DNA from: Cardinalis cardinalis
Taxonomy: Eukaryota; Chordata; Aves; Passeriformes; Cardinalidae
Direction: 5' to 3'
NCBI GenBank assembly: GCA_014549065.1
Contig: JACDOX010000117.1
Location: forward strand, 794,104 to 858,103
Length of the DNA stretch: 64,000 bases
Part shown: positions 38,491 through 48,745 of the stretch, piece by piece
Numbering within the stretch: position 1 is the stretch's first letter
Layout of the letters: each line of letters begins with the position of its first letter
Notes under the pieces: model-generated
Databases searched by the model: none
Told to the model about the DNA's origin: nothing
The model's input: the letters and a program-made list of their open reading frames with translations, nothing else
Translations under genes and position numbers: made by a program

Positions 38491-39904
38491 GAATAGTAAA
38501 CAGTAAACAGTTTTGTTTTCCCCAGCATCATCTTCCTCTGCATTGTCTGGCAGAGAAGATGGTCCCTGCATCCATCTTACAGTGCTGAGGTTCCCTTAGG
38601 ACTTCTCTGCAGCCTGCAATAACAGCAATGAAGTGCTGAAAAGTGCTTGTTCTGTAGGGGACTGAGGTGTTGTCACGGTCCAGCCAGCCCTGAGAAGCAG
38701 TGGCTCTGGAATAACAGGGGCAGTGCCATGGTGAGGGTCATTCCCTGCTGTAAGCAGAGGAAACCAAAGCGCACTTGCAGTGAATGCAGGAGGAGTTTTG
38801 TGTGTACTCCTTGTCTGAATCCTGTGTGTCCAAGAGTGGGAAGGTCTAAGAACTGTATGATTCCATGCATTTCTGAGGAAGAGGGAGGTTGGGGCAGTAG
38901 GAAAACAGGTTTGGGGCCAATCTGGCACCTTCTCTCTTTTTACAAATGTCTGTGACCTAGCTTGTCTTTTCCATGTAAAAAACCCCACACAACTANTCAC
39001 TCTCTGAAGGTCACTTTTACTTTTTGTTTTCACAAATGTTTTTTCACCTGACAATCAGAAGCTGCCACAACTGCAGCTGCCCAGGCTCCATTGTACTGCA
39101 TGCTGTTTGCAGTGCTGCCCCAGGACAACTTACAATAAACACAGAATCCATGGGAAAGAGGGACAGAAAGAGATGGGATTCTGCCATGATAGAGGAGCAA
39201 GGAGTATTCTGGGCTTCTGAAGGAACCTCACTGCGCTGTATTCCTGAGCAAAGGGGAAAGTGGGATGGAAGAAACATCAAATAGTGACAACCTCGTGATG
39301 CATTAGGAATTTACCAGTTTGAAGGAAGGATTTGGAGGGTGTCAGTTTTCTGGGAATTTAGTGGGGTCCATAGACATTATGCCACTTTGCATGAGTGTGA
39401 GATCAAGGACTGCAGGCCATTTGGGGTCAGCAGAAGAGATTGCAGCACCTTTTCCTGAAACTCTACAAGCTGCACAGAATTGCTTACCTTTCTCATGCCA
39501 AGTCCTTTCTTAGCCTACAAAATGTTTTTTTTTTTTCTAGTATGTATCCTTTCTGCCTGGGGAAAAGTCGATCAATTCCTGCTCAGCAAATGTGGCTACA
39601 TCCTCTTCTCCACCAATTTGTGGGAGTGTTCTTGTCACCCTGCTGTACATTTTTAGGAGCCTGAGCAGCCTGTGAAACCCAGGGATCCTCCAGAGGCCAA
39701 TTTCCANTAATTTGGTCCTCTGTGATCCTCAGACTGACCCTGATAACTCCTACAACCCCACCTGCAGCAGGAGGAGCCAGGGGAGCTCTCTGGGTTATAT
39801 TTCTTCACTGACATGGCTCTTCAACACTCAAGGACAGTAATTGAATGTAATGTCCAAACCCCAAACCAGCCTGCAAATCCCAGCNCTGTGAACAGGAAGC
39901 TTCA
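38491..39904. other. Non-coding unique sequence between the direct repeats
   Basis: Contains a 12-bp T-run at 39525-39536 ending TTCTAG, an acceptor-like context without a supported exon. A 152-codon minus-strand frame at 38596-39054 and overlapping plus frames look like chance. No interspersed repeat was recognised. Confidence 0.55.
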
Positions 39905-40060
39905 GCAGAGCTGTTTCCATCATCTTATCTCTCACAGACAGTTACTGTGTTCTTGATGTAATTACAGTGATAAAACAATGTGACATAACTGCTGGCTTCT
40001 ATCGTGGTATCACTGCTGTTGACTTAAGTGACAGGATAATAATTTTATAAGAGACCTTTC
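39905..40060 (+). repeat. Diverged direct repeat, copy B
   Basis: Matches copy A (38330-38490) through TTGATGTAATTACAGTGATAA and ACTGCTGTTGACTTAAGTGACAGGATAATAATTTT, with substitutions and small indels. The copies are about 1.57 kb apart. The shared segment has no coding potential. Confidence 0.45.
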
Positions 40061-42613
40061 ATTNTTTTTTTCCCTGGCAGCCACTGGCAGTGTTTAAGCA
40101 TGGGAGCTGATATCTCTGATAAAGCACATTATGCACGTTCCACAAGTCCTAAAACTTTTTATCAGTTTTATTTATGCACTGCTCTTCCAGGTGAAATTTC
40201 CATCTGTTCCTGCAGCATCGAGGCAGTATCTCTTCCCAGCCAGATCAGGGTCTAGTGTTTGCACAAATGGGCTGGAGCTGCAGTGGCAGCAGTCGGTCAT
40301 GGTTGGTGTTTGGGAGAGGAGAGAGAGGAAAAGGCATTTTTCTGCACAATTCCCTCAGTTTTCCATCGTTGGTGCATTGCGGACATGCCAGTCCCCCTAC
40401 TCACCTGGAGGAGGTGTCCTTGGGATGGCTTCTGTGAGAAAGCCTGGTTAAAAATGAGCCATGTGAAGAGGATTAGAGTGCACTCAGACACCTCCTGGTT
40501 TTAATATATCAAAGCCCTGACAGTGTTGCTCCAACTGAGCTGGGGAGGTGCAGCCCAGAGGCAGAGTGTGTGGGGAAGATTTCAAACCAATGGGAATCTA
40601 ATCATATATATTTATGTCCCTGCACTTCCTTGTCTCAGCTGCGCTTTTATTGATGCAGTGTCACAGGGGTGCAGAGCCTTGCTGATCTGTGCTGCTGTCT
40701 GAGGCTGCCAGCCAAACCTCCCAGGGGAGCACAGGCCAGTGGCTCAGGGGGGGCTTGTGCTACTCCTGGCCCATCCTGCAGCCATCCACTGCCTAAAAAT
40801 ACCTGGGAGTGCAAAGCATAGGTCTTCAGGCACAGGGGAGAAGAGCTGTTCTTATCTATAAATGTGCTCAAAGCAGGGCCCTTCCAGGAGCACTGATGGG
40901 ATCAGATGAGCTGGTGGGACTTGCTGGATGTTTCCTTAGCCAGACAGCCTGGATGAGGAGATCCCTCTGGGGGATCCCTGTGACTCTGGTGCAGGGACAT
41001 TGGCTCCCTGTCCATTTTGGTTGGACAAGCTTAGGTATGTCATGCCAAAAGCTGGAGGGGGAGATGCTTGCATGAGCTCTATTTCGCTGTGTGCAAAATT
41101 GCTTGTGCAAAACAGTGAAAATACATTTTGTTTACCTGTGCAGAGTTGTCAGGAAGGATGATGAACTCAGAAAATCTAGTTATAGGAAGATTGAGTGCTC
41201 GTTTGCAAGATTTTGGATATTCGGATTATTTTTCTACCTTCCTTTTTTTTTTTGTTCATTACAAGACATGATAATGTCTGGAAGAACTGATATTTGCATT
41301 TGGTGACAATCAAATAGAGAAAGGAATCATCCAAGAATATTAATGGGCAGTGAACCTTACAGGGTTTATGGTTTGAGCTTGTCAAAATGACTCTGCGAGG
41401 AGTTTTGACAGTCTGCAGATTTTGAAGATTTTTTCCCCTTGCTTTAAACCATCCCAGAGTGTTCATAAGAGGAATATGTTTTTCATTTGGACAGTTGAGA
41501 ATTTTCTGGTGTTTTCCTCTCCATCCAAGCANTAGAGGAGGAGAGGGAAAGCTCTAATTGGTATAAAATCATTTTCCCATCTTTGGTTTCTCTTGGAAAA
41601 TAATACTGACAAATTGGGGTGGGGTGAGTAGACAGATCTCTGGAGGAGTACCGTGGACTTAAAATTTTGGCTTTATAAGCTGTAGTCAGAAGCTGAAACC
41701 ATCATGTCTTTCCCAACAAGAGCAACTGGGAACNGGTGCATTTTGGGAACTGTGAGAGAAATCCCAAAGCGAGCTTACAATAGTTCCTAGCCTACCTTAC
41801 ACNGGGCAGCCTCCTTCTCCATGTTTTACCATCCCCTCCAGGGAAGAAGGGAGGTCTCTGGCCGGTGCAGGTGTGGCTGCAGGTGTGCCCTGTGCTGCTG
41901 TGGAGGCTTTCCCTGCTGCAGAGTGAGCCGCTCTCTGCCGTGCCTGTGTGTGCTGCTCATTTGTGACACTGTCCCCCGTGGCAGTGCCTAATGACAGCCT
42001 GAGCAGTTGAAACAGGTACCACGGGCGAGAGAGGGATGTAACTGCTCTTTTAATGCTTCTTTTGTAGTCCTTTCCATCTGTATTGAAGGCGTCTGTTCAA
42101 TTCCAGCTGNCGCCTGCCCTGACTGTCACTCCCTGGGAGATTTGGTGTTGAGGTGCCCTCCTGGGCTTTTCAGGCAATCAAGTGGTGGCACATGGCCGTG
42201 ATAAACAAATGTTTTTAAAAATTCCCTGCATTGCTATTGAAGCGCTGATCCTGCTGGACGAGGAGCCCGTCACACAGAGGAGCAGGACAGCTTTCACCTG
42301 GCACTGTCATCCTCCCAGCCAGCAGCTTTTGTGTGGCTCTGAGCTCTGGAAGAGCCCCAGACAATGGGAAAAGGGATATGTTGACAATAACCCTTCCTGT
42401 GATTGACCTCTTACTGATTGGAGCCACCAGAAAGGATCCTGGGGCTTATTAGGGCTGCANAAGGGATCCCAGGCCTTCCTATAGTCTTCTCCTTCAAAAG
42501 GAATTCTATTAGCANGGTCCTGCTGCTGGGGGAGGTCAGGTGTACAGTTCTGTGAGGGNGATGAGGGGAACCAGCCTGTGTTTTAGTTATACACTGCAGG
42601 CACACTGTGTGGG
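40061..42613. other. Non-coding unique sequence
   Basis: No interspersed repeat or named gene. An 11-bp T-run lies at 41243-41253. CpG density is a little raised at 41860-42290, where CTTCTTTTGTAG at about 42055 resembles a splice acceptor. The following open frame is cysteine-containing but short and not recognised, and no donor supports it. Confidence 0.5.
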
Positions 42614-42725
42614 ATATAAATATATATATATACACGTATGTATATGTGTATATATATATATATACACATGTACGTATATGTGTATATATATGTATGTATG
42701 TATATGTGTATATATATATATATGT
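42614..42725. repeat. Compound TA/TG/CACG microsatellite, alternating purine-pyrimidine
   Basis: From 42620 to 42725 every base alternates purine and pyrimidine without a break (106 bp), built of TA runs with interspersed TGTA, CACG and GTATG units. The TATACAC...GTGTATA segments are also mutually inverted, so the tract can form cruciforms or left-handed DNA. Open frames through it code only for Tyr/Ile/Val/Cys repeats and are meaningless. Confidence 0.95.
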
Positions 42726-43904
42726 CTTGCAGGGATTTCATACTTCCAAAAAGTGAAATCCATTCTAATTTCAAAATAACATTTTGTTCAAGTGGATATT
42801 GGAAAGTTTTGCTTCCTTCTTTTGAAGCAGCTTTCATATTTTTAGGAGAAGGGAGGAGAAAGGAGGGAGTGATGAAGTTAATCCTCTGCTCCAGCTAAGC
42901 CAAAGTAATATCTCAATCTTATAAATATTTCAGCAACTCTCAGTCACTCTGAGAGCATTATGCTTTGGCCAGGTAGTCCAGATTTATAAGGGATGTAACA
43001 TCAATTAATTTTCAGTCACAGTCATCTGTATTATGTCACCTACTCAATCACAGGCCCAGGAGAGCTGCTGACCCAGGGCTCCAGCATCTTCTTTCCAGGT
43101 CAAGCAACAAGTCANTTCTAAATCTTTCAAACCTCCTTCCCTTTCCTGATGGTTTAGGGATTAACTTTTCATCTGCCAGCCCTTTGCTTTGCTGTGAGAT
43201 CTCGTTTTGGTTCCTGGCAAGTGAAGTCCAGGACGCTGAAAGAAATGCAGCATCTGTTTCGGTGCTTTTCACCAATTTTCTCTTTAAAAATAAGTAAATA
43301 AAATAAAAATCATCCCCTCTGCAGAACCAGTTCTGGTTGGTGACAGGTGGAGGAGCCNAGCTCCTCCATCTCTGGGTGAGGTGGTGCTGCCTGGGAGCTG
43401 GCAGAGGGTNCTGAGCTGATGAGCACAACTCCTGGAAGACTGGCACATGTCCTGCCAGGGAGCACAGTACTGTGAACAGAACCAGCTCTTCAGGTGTGCC
43501 TTCAGCNCTGAGATGCCACCTCAGTGCTCCCCAGGACTGGGGACAGGCCTGGGACACCTGCTCTGAGCTGTGGGAGCTGCTGTGAGTGAGGAGCACATGT
43601 GTGAGTGAGGATGTGAGCGCGGAGCACTTCTCAGCATGTGTTCTGAGAGATGGACCCTCCCAAAGGGCTGGGCTGCTCTGTCCATCCATGCACGAACACA
43701 GGAGGAGGCGTTTGTTNCAGCAGGGTGTTTGGCTGGGATGTTTTTGCCTGGACCAGCACTCCCAGGGAAAGGCAGGGGATGGAGTCACACTGACAGGTCC
43801 GGAGAGCTCCACNTGGTCGAGGCTGCTCTCTGAAGTACCGCTGGGCAGCACCTTTTGTTTCCTTTCTCCTGCANTGATTGCAGGAACGTGTTTGGCTGAA
43901 ATCC
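42726..43904. other. Non-coding sequence with a GC-richer patch
   Basis: The minus-strand frame 43048-44010 (320 codons) is the longest in the window. Its 5' end is made of the GA repeat and CR1 sequence beyond this block, and it contains several N codons that could hide stops, so I do not call it a gene. At 43580-43615 an imperfect tandem repeat of TGTGAGTGAGGA is visible. The stretch 43330-43870 is GC-richer but has no island-level CpG content. Confidence 0.55.
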
Positions 43905-44290
43905 CTCCCAGGGATAATTCCAAGTGTCTTCCAAGTTTTAATTTAAAGGCATTATAAAAAAAAAGGGGGGTGTGGGAAGAGAGAGAGGGAGAGAGAGAGA
44001 GAGCGAGCATGTAGTTCCTTCTTGTTCCTCATTATTGCAAATGTATGTTTGATTTCCCATTTGGGTTCATCTGCCTTCATCTTTCAGCTGCCATTGGTTC
44101 TCACTATGCCTTTCTGTGTGTGAGCAGATACCTCTCTAATATTTGAGATCTTTCCTGCTGGAAGTTGTTATCCCCCATAACTATCTTTTTGATAAAGCGA
44201 ATTGAGCTCCTCTTAGTCCCTTGCAGCCAGGCATTTTCCCCACTGTATCTGGTGGTTTTTTGTAATTCTCTCCAGCACCATCTCTAAGTG
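43905..44290 (-). mobile_element. Ancient CR1 LINE 3' fragment
   Basis: Read on the minus strand, several old-CR1 landmarks appear in order. These are GGAAAATGCCTGGCTG with a GACTAAGAGGAGCTCAATTCG block (about 44240-44190), a TTTATCAAAAAGATAG block (about 44181), AAAGGCATAGTGAGAACCAATGGC (about 44115-44090) and an AAATCAAACATACATTTGC block (about 44040). These correspond to the end of the reverse transcriptase reading frame and the start of the 3' UTR. The tail beyond 44010 is interrupted by a GA repeat, and a TTTAAATTAAAACTTGGAAG block near 43940 may continue the element. It is strongly diverged with no open frame. A possible earlier part, resembling the FADD-type active-site region, lies at about 44690-44760 but is too weak to join. 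Confidence 0.65.
43977..44008. repeat. (GA)n purine repeat within the CR1 fossil
   Basis: A nearly pure GA run with single interruptions is preceded by a G/A-rich stretch, a nine-A run followed by six Gs (about 43957-43971). The whole purine strand is about 50 bp. It lies where the CR1 tail should be and probably expanded after insertion. Confidence 0.85.
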
Positions 44291-45036
44291 CTTCTTAGCA
44301 ACCTTTGAAAAATGTATTTGTGAGAGCTGTTATCAGCACACCAGCATTGGTTTCACTCAGGCAGTCTGAAGTTACAAGGCACATTCTCCATCCCTTTGCA
44401 TGTGACTAAAGGCTGCACCAGACACCACTGACTGCAGCCGTCTCTGGGAGCTCACAGCCAGTTACTTCTTTCGTAGGAAATANCTCCTTTTGCTGTGTGT
44501 GCTTTGCTTTCTTTTCTTGTTCTCAGGGCACAGGCACTCCCTCACACTTCCCTACAGCTTTCCACCCACAGCTGGGANGTAGATCTTCCTGCTTTGTTTG
44601 CATACAGCTCTGTGTTTACATCCATTAAGGTGTTTGGCTTGGACAGATCCAGCAATCCAGGAGGTCTGCAAAGCTCCGTGGAGCCTCCTGCTGAATTGCT
44701 CTGTGCTTCCTCACCAACTTTTGTGTTGCCTCTAAATCTCAATGGCAGGCATTTTTATGCTGCCTAGCTGAGCCAGCACTGGAAAGGCTGACTGGCATCA
44801 GGCAGTACTCCTGGAATTATAGTGAAACTAGACTTTTTGCTTGCCAATTTCCCCACACTTCTATCTGTCCAGTGTTATGATTTCAGCTCTTTGACTTATT
44901 CCTTCCTCCTTTCCCAATCCAATATTGGTGACTACTTTACAGCAATTNTGGAGAGANCAGGCAGTGGGGTGAGAAGGGCTGGGTAATGAAGGGGGTGAAT
45001 GGGGAATACTGGGTTTACAGGTACCNGGTCCATCTN

Positions 45037-45055
45037 TGTGTGTGTGTGTGTGTGT
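45037..45055. repeat. (TG)n microsatellite
   Basis: Nine and a half TG units follow an N and run into TACGTG. Length suggests it is polymorphic. Confidence 0.9.
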
Positions 45056-48000
45056 ACGTGTTACAATGCACAGCAGAGAAGCCTGAAGTCTCCTTTAGCA
45101 CAGCCTGTAATCCTATTAGAAGGATTACTCTGTTGTCCCAGGCTATCTGATCGTGGTAAGAACTCATTTAGGTCAGCTGTTTAGGAAATTTACACACACA
45201 AGAAAAAAAAATAAAATATAAGCCTCTTGCTCTATTTCATAGGGATCGACAAGCTCCTTTTAGACTTTCCCTGTGCTNGTGATTACATCCCTGCTCTTGT
45301 CATTTCTCTCTTAAACTCTCATGTAAATGACTTGCTTTAAGGTATTTACTTCTGACAGCAGATGTGGATAGACAACGTGGTAGCTGGACCCCAGGTATTT
45401 CCAGACCTTGAAAGGATTAGAATTCTAAACAGTNAAGTACTTTGGATTTGCTCTCCCTCTGTGCATTTGTGCCCATTATAACTTCAAGAGCAAGGGTATG
45501 GGTAAGTCTGATTTGTGGGCAGAACTTAATGAAAGCTAAATCTGGTCTGGCAGGGCCCCAATCAGTTTAATCCCTGGTCTGCTGATTATCAGCAATGTTA
45601 TAATTTAATTTGAAGCCTCTGTATTTAGAAGGTCAGTGAAGCACTCCCATGCTTTCATTTATGGAGAGGGAAAGCAGGGTGGCAGTCAGTTCAAGTGCCT
45701 GTTTCCCTCAGTGCTCCAGCAAAGCCAGGTATTAAACAGAGGAGATCTTAAAACAAGCAACAAACAAAGCATCTTGGGCACAGAAGTGTAATTATGCAGC
45801 CAGGCAGGAGCTCTTAATGTTAGGAAAAGTGTGATGGGAGCCTTTGCTTCCCAGACTGGAATAAAGCCATCACCATCCCAAGTTCTGCATTGTGTTTCAC
45901 AGCCTCCACCCAAATCCTTGCTGCAGAGCTGGGAGGGAGGTGTGGATCAAAATCCCACCTTTTTCTGCCAAAACACAGCCCACTCATGAGGGACTCCACT
46001 CTGGTTATTGGCAGGGCTGAGTCTATGACAGGCAGTTGAGCTGCTTCTTTCCACCCAGTTGTGCTGTTTCTATCCAGAGGGAAATGTTGTCAATGTACAC
46101 AGAAAGGTGTGAATCCATGTTTCTGCACAGCATTTTGGAACATTAAGCTCTCTTGGAGGAATCTGCCTTCAGACTAGCAGGGAGAGCCACTATTTGTATC
46201 TGTCCAGGAGCTCCACATGTCTGGCAGCCCAGCGTGGCTCATGTCTNCTCAAGGTGATGCACACTCTGTAATTCCAGTCATTTCTGCAGGAAGCAACCAG
46301 ATCAACTGTGCAACGTGTGTTTCTGAGGTGGAGACTCTTCCAGAAATCATCAGGCATAATTTGAATGTGCTGTTGTGGATTGAGCAGCTGGTTTGGGATA
46401 CTACATGTGTAGCAACCCCTCATCTTTTTTTTCTTTCTGTGTCCCTCAGAGCAAAGGTCTGGTTGAGAAAGAGTTGGGTCTTTCCCAAAGTCTTCTCTTC
46501 TCCCTCACTGGGATTTGAACAGCAGCCAGGTTGGGATCTTGTCAAGGTTGCTCTTCTCTCACAGGGCCTTGGGGTAGAAGAGTGTTTGGCCAGGTGAAAG
46601 GAAGTGAAAGGATTCTGTGAGCCTGGAATTCCAGGTGCTCATGTGTGTTGGAAGTCATTCTTCACTGGGAGATGTCCATTTAGCTGGCAGGTATTTCTCA
46701 TTTATACTGACATGCAGAGCCCTTCAGGCATGTTGGTATTCAGGATTTGCCAGAGGAGGAGCTGCCTTCTCCATCCCACCACTTCTTTTCCTTGGCAGNT
46801 GTTAAGGTTTGTGGGCTGGTGGCCATCTGGGAGAACTACATCATCCTTGGTCTTGCTTTTCCTTCCAAGTTAGGACAGCAATTTCCTTCCATCCTTTCCT
46901 TCACCTCCTCACCTGGATGTCTTTTGCTGGATTTATTCTGGTTCTAGAGCATGTGAGATGATCCTTGTTAATTCATGCCCAGCCAACCCTTCCTTTAGCA
47001 AACCAGGGTGCTTGCTTTAAGAGNGGAGGTTTTTACTGCCAGATACCTGCTCCCTCCTCTGTGTTTCCAGTGGAGTGCTGGTGACATCCAGTGTCTAGTT
47101 TGGCTTATCACTGGCATGCATGTGTCCTATGCTGATATCCCCAGGGGATGCTATAGATCTAAAGACTTGTTTTCCCCTCAGCTAGTCTGCATTTGAATGA
47201 GGAATCCTGCACCATGTCGGAGGTGTTTGTGACATCTGTAATTCACACATGAAGAAAAAGGAACCTTTGAGGCTAGAACTCCCACAAAAAGCTGCCTTGA
47301 AGAGGAGAGGCAACTGTGTACAAAGAGAAATGAGAACTGAGAAACAAATNAGAGCTTCCATTGGAGATAATGAGAATCTCAGATAGTGACACAACTTACT
47401 GAGGCCANAGAAGTCCTGTCTCTCCACTCCCCAGGGCGAGGCTTAATGGTTTGTAATACTCACAGGGTCACTGCCTCCTTCCCCTCCCTGAAAGCAACAA
47501 TGGCCCTGCAGGAAAAAGGCTGGGAAAAGGTGCAGGGGAAATGCCAAGGGCCAGCAGCACAGGCAGTCCTCCANTCATCCTTTTGTCGCTGCCTGGGCAC
47601 GTGGAGAGGGACTCTGTTTTCACAGGCTAACAGGAAAGGAGGCCAGTGCCCATGGCATGGCTGCTGAGCTCTCAGCTGAGACGCAGCTTGGCAAGAAGGA
47701 CTTGGCTGGAGCACTAATGGTGGGAGGTCTGATACAAACCTGGCCCAAGTACCCCAGAGGCACAGAACTGGCTAAAGGCAATATTTATCCTCAAACCTNG
47801 TTTCCACCCCATTTTTTTAAACTGAGGTTAACCCAGGCTGTNCCTCTTAAATTTTGCTGTCATGGAGATTCCTGAAGCTGTGGAGCTGCTCCTGAGAGAG
47901 TAACTAGAAGCCCTGGTTGCTTGGGTCATTACACGCAGTGCAAAGCACAGGGGAGGGATCTGTCACTGTTGGGCTAGGAAAGACAGCAAATGGACCTTTC

Positions 48001-48424
48001 CATCCCTAAATGCTGTGATTTTCTCCACTCCTCATTTCCTTTATGAGATCCAGCCTTGAATGTAGCTGCTGCTCCCGCAGCTGTGTGCCCAACCCTGGGG
48101 GCAGAACATGCTGCTGCTCTCATTCCCAGCATCCTCTTTCTCATTTCACACATCCTATTAGAAAACAGTCCTTCCTCAGCAGGGTTCAAGGGTCACAGTT
48201 TGGTGTGAGTGCAAGAGAGAAGCCCTTGAGTCAGCTTTGCATTTCAGCAGTTTACAGATACTGAACTGCAAATGGTGGGATTGGGCTTTAAAAAACAGAA
48301 TTTTGCTGCATATTAATGAAAATGAGGTGGACTGTGCCTCTCCTTGCCTTGAAGAAAATATGAGAGGAAGGCAAGCGTTTTGATCCTTGAAGGGGTGAAG
48401 GGGCCCTGGGCTCAGCTGTCAAAA

Positions 48425-48452
48425 CAGGACATATTCTGCAGGACATATTCTG
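48425..48452. repeat. Perfect 2 x 14-bp tandem duplication
   Basis: CAGGACATATTCTG occurs twice head to tail without mismatch. It is a small recent slippage duplication in unique DNA. Confidence 0.9.
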
Positions 48453-48589
48453 TAACTTCACCTCCCAGGTGGTCCTGTTCTCCCTGGCCCCTTCTGGTGC
48501 AAGAAGTGCAGAGAGCACCATATTTGCCTGCCCAAGGCCAGAGGCAGCTGACTCCCAGCAGGATGGTTTCCCTGNCATCTCGCTCTGAC

Positions 48590-48745
48590 GATCTTGGTTT
48601 ATGCTGTTTGTTTTCTTTAATTGAATCTTTTATAAATTAACGTGATTTCTGCATAATGTTTATCTTCCTCTCTGCGAGCCTTTATGACCAAGACAGCCTG
48701 GAGTGGGCTAATTAAAACACTGAGCCATGGCTGTGTCCCTGGCCA
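48590..48745. promoter_or_regulatory. Candidate enhancer with homeodomain/HOX motifs
   Basis: A repeat-free block contains TTTAATTGAATC, AAATTAACG, CTTTATGACC (a posterior-HOX/CDX-type core) and GGCTAATTAAAAC, then a Kozak-like GCCATGG at 48725-48731. The frame from that ATG runs 62 codons without recognisable features. Motif density suggests a developmental enhancer; coding is unlikely. Confidence 0.3.

Larger units (their letters stand above)
44291..48589. other. Non-coding sequence
   Basis: The segment 44490-44950 may hold further eroded CR1 sequence on the minus strand, but I cannot fix it. A (TG)n repeat lies at 45037-45055 and a perfect 2 x 14-bp tandem (CAGGACATATTCTG) at 48425-48452. 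No exon was recognised; the open frame 46217-46597 is uninformative. Confidence 0.5.

Noticed and set aside
39525..39540. T-run followed by CTAG, like a splice acceptor
   Set aside because: No open frame with a donor follows on the plus strand; it is a homopolymer.
43048..44010. 320-codon minus-strand open frame, the longest in the window
   Set aside because: It starts in the GA repeat and CR1 remnant, passes through several N codons that may hide stops, and shows no domain or protein-like organisation.
44490..44950. Possible further CR1 sequence on the minus strand
   Set aside because: Only one short block resembles the reverse-transcriptase active-site region. The order and spacing to the secure CR1 blocks could not be confirmed by eye.
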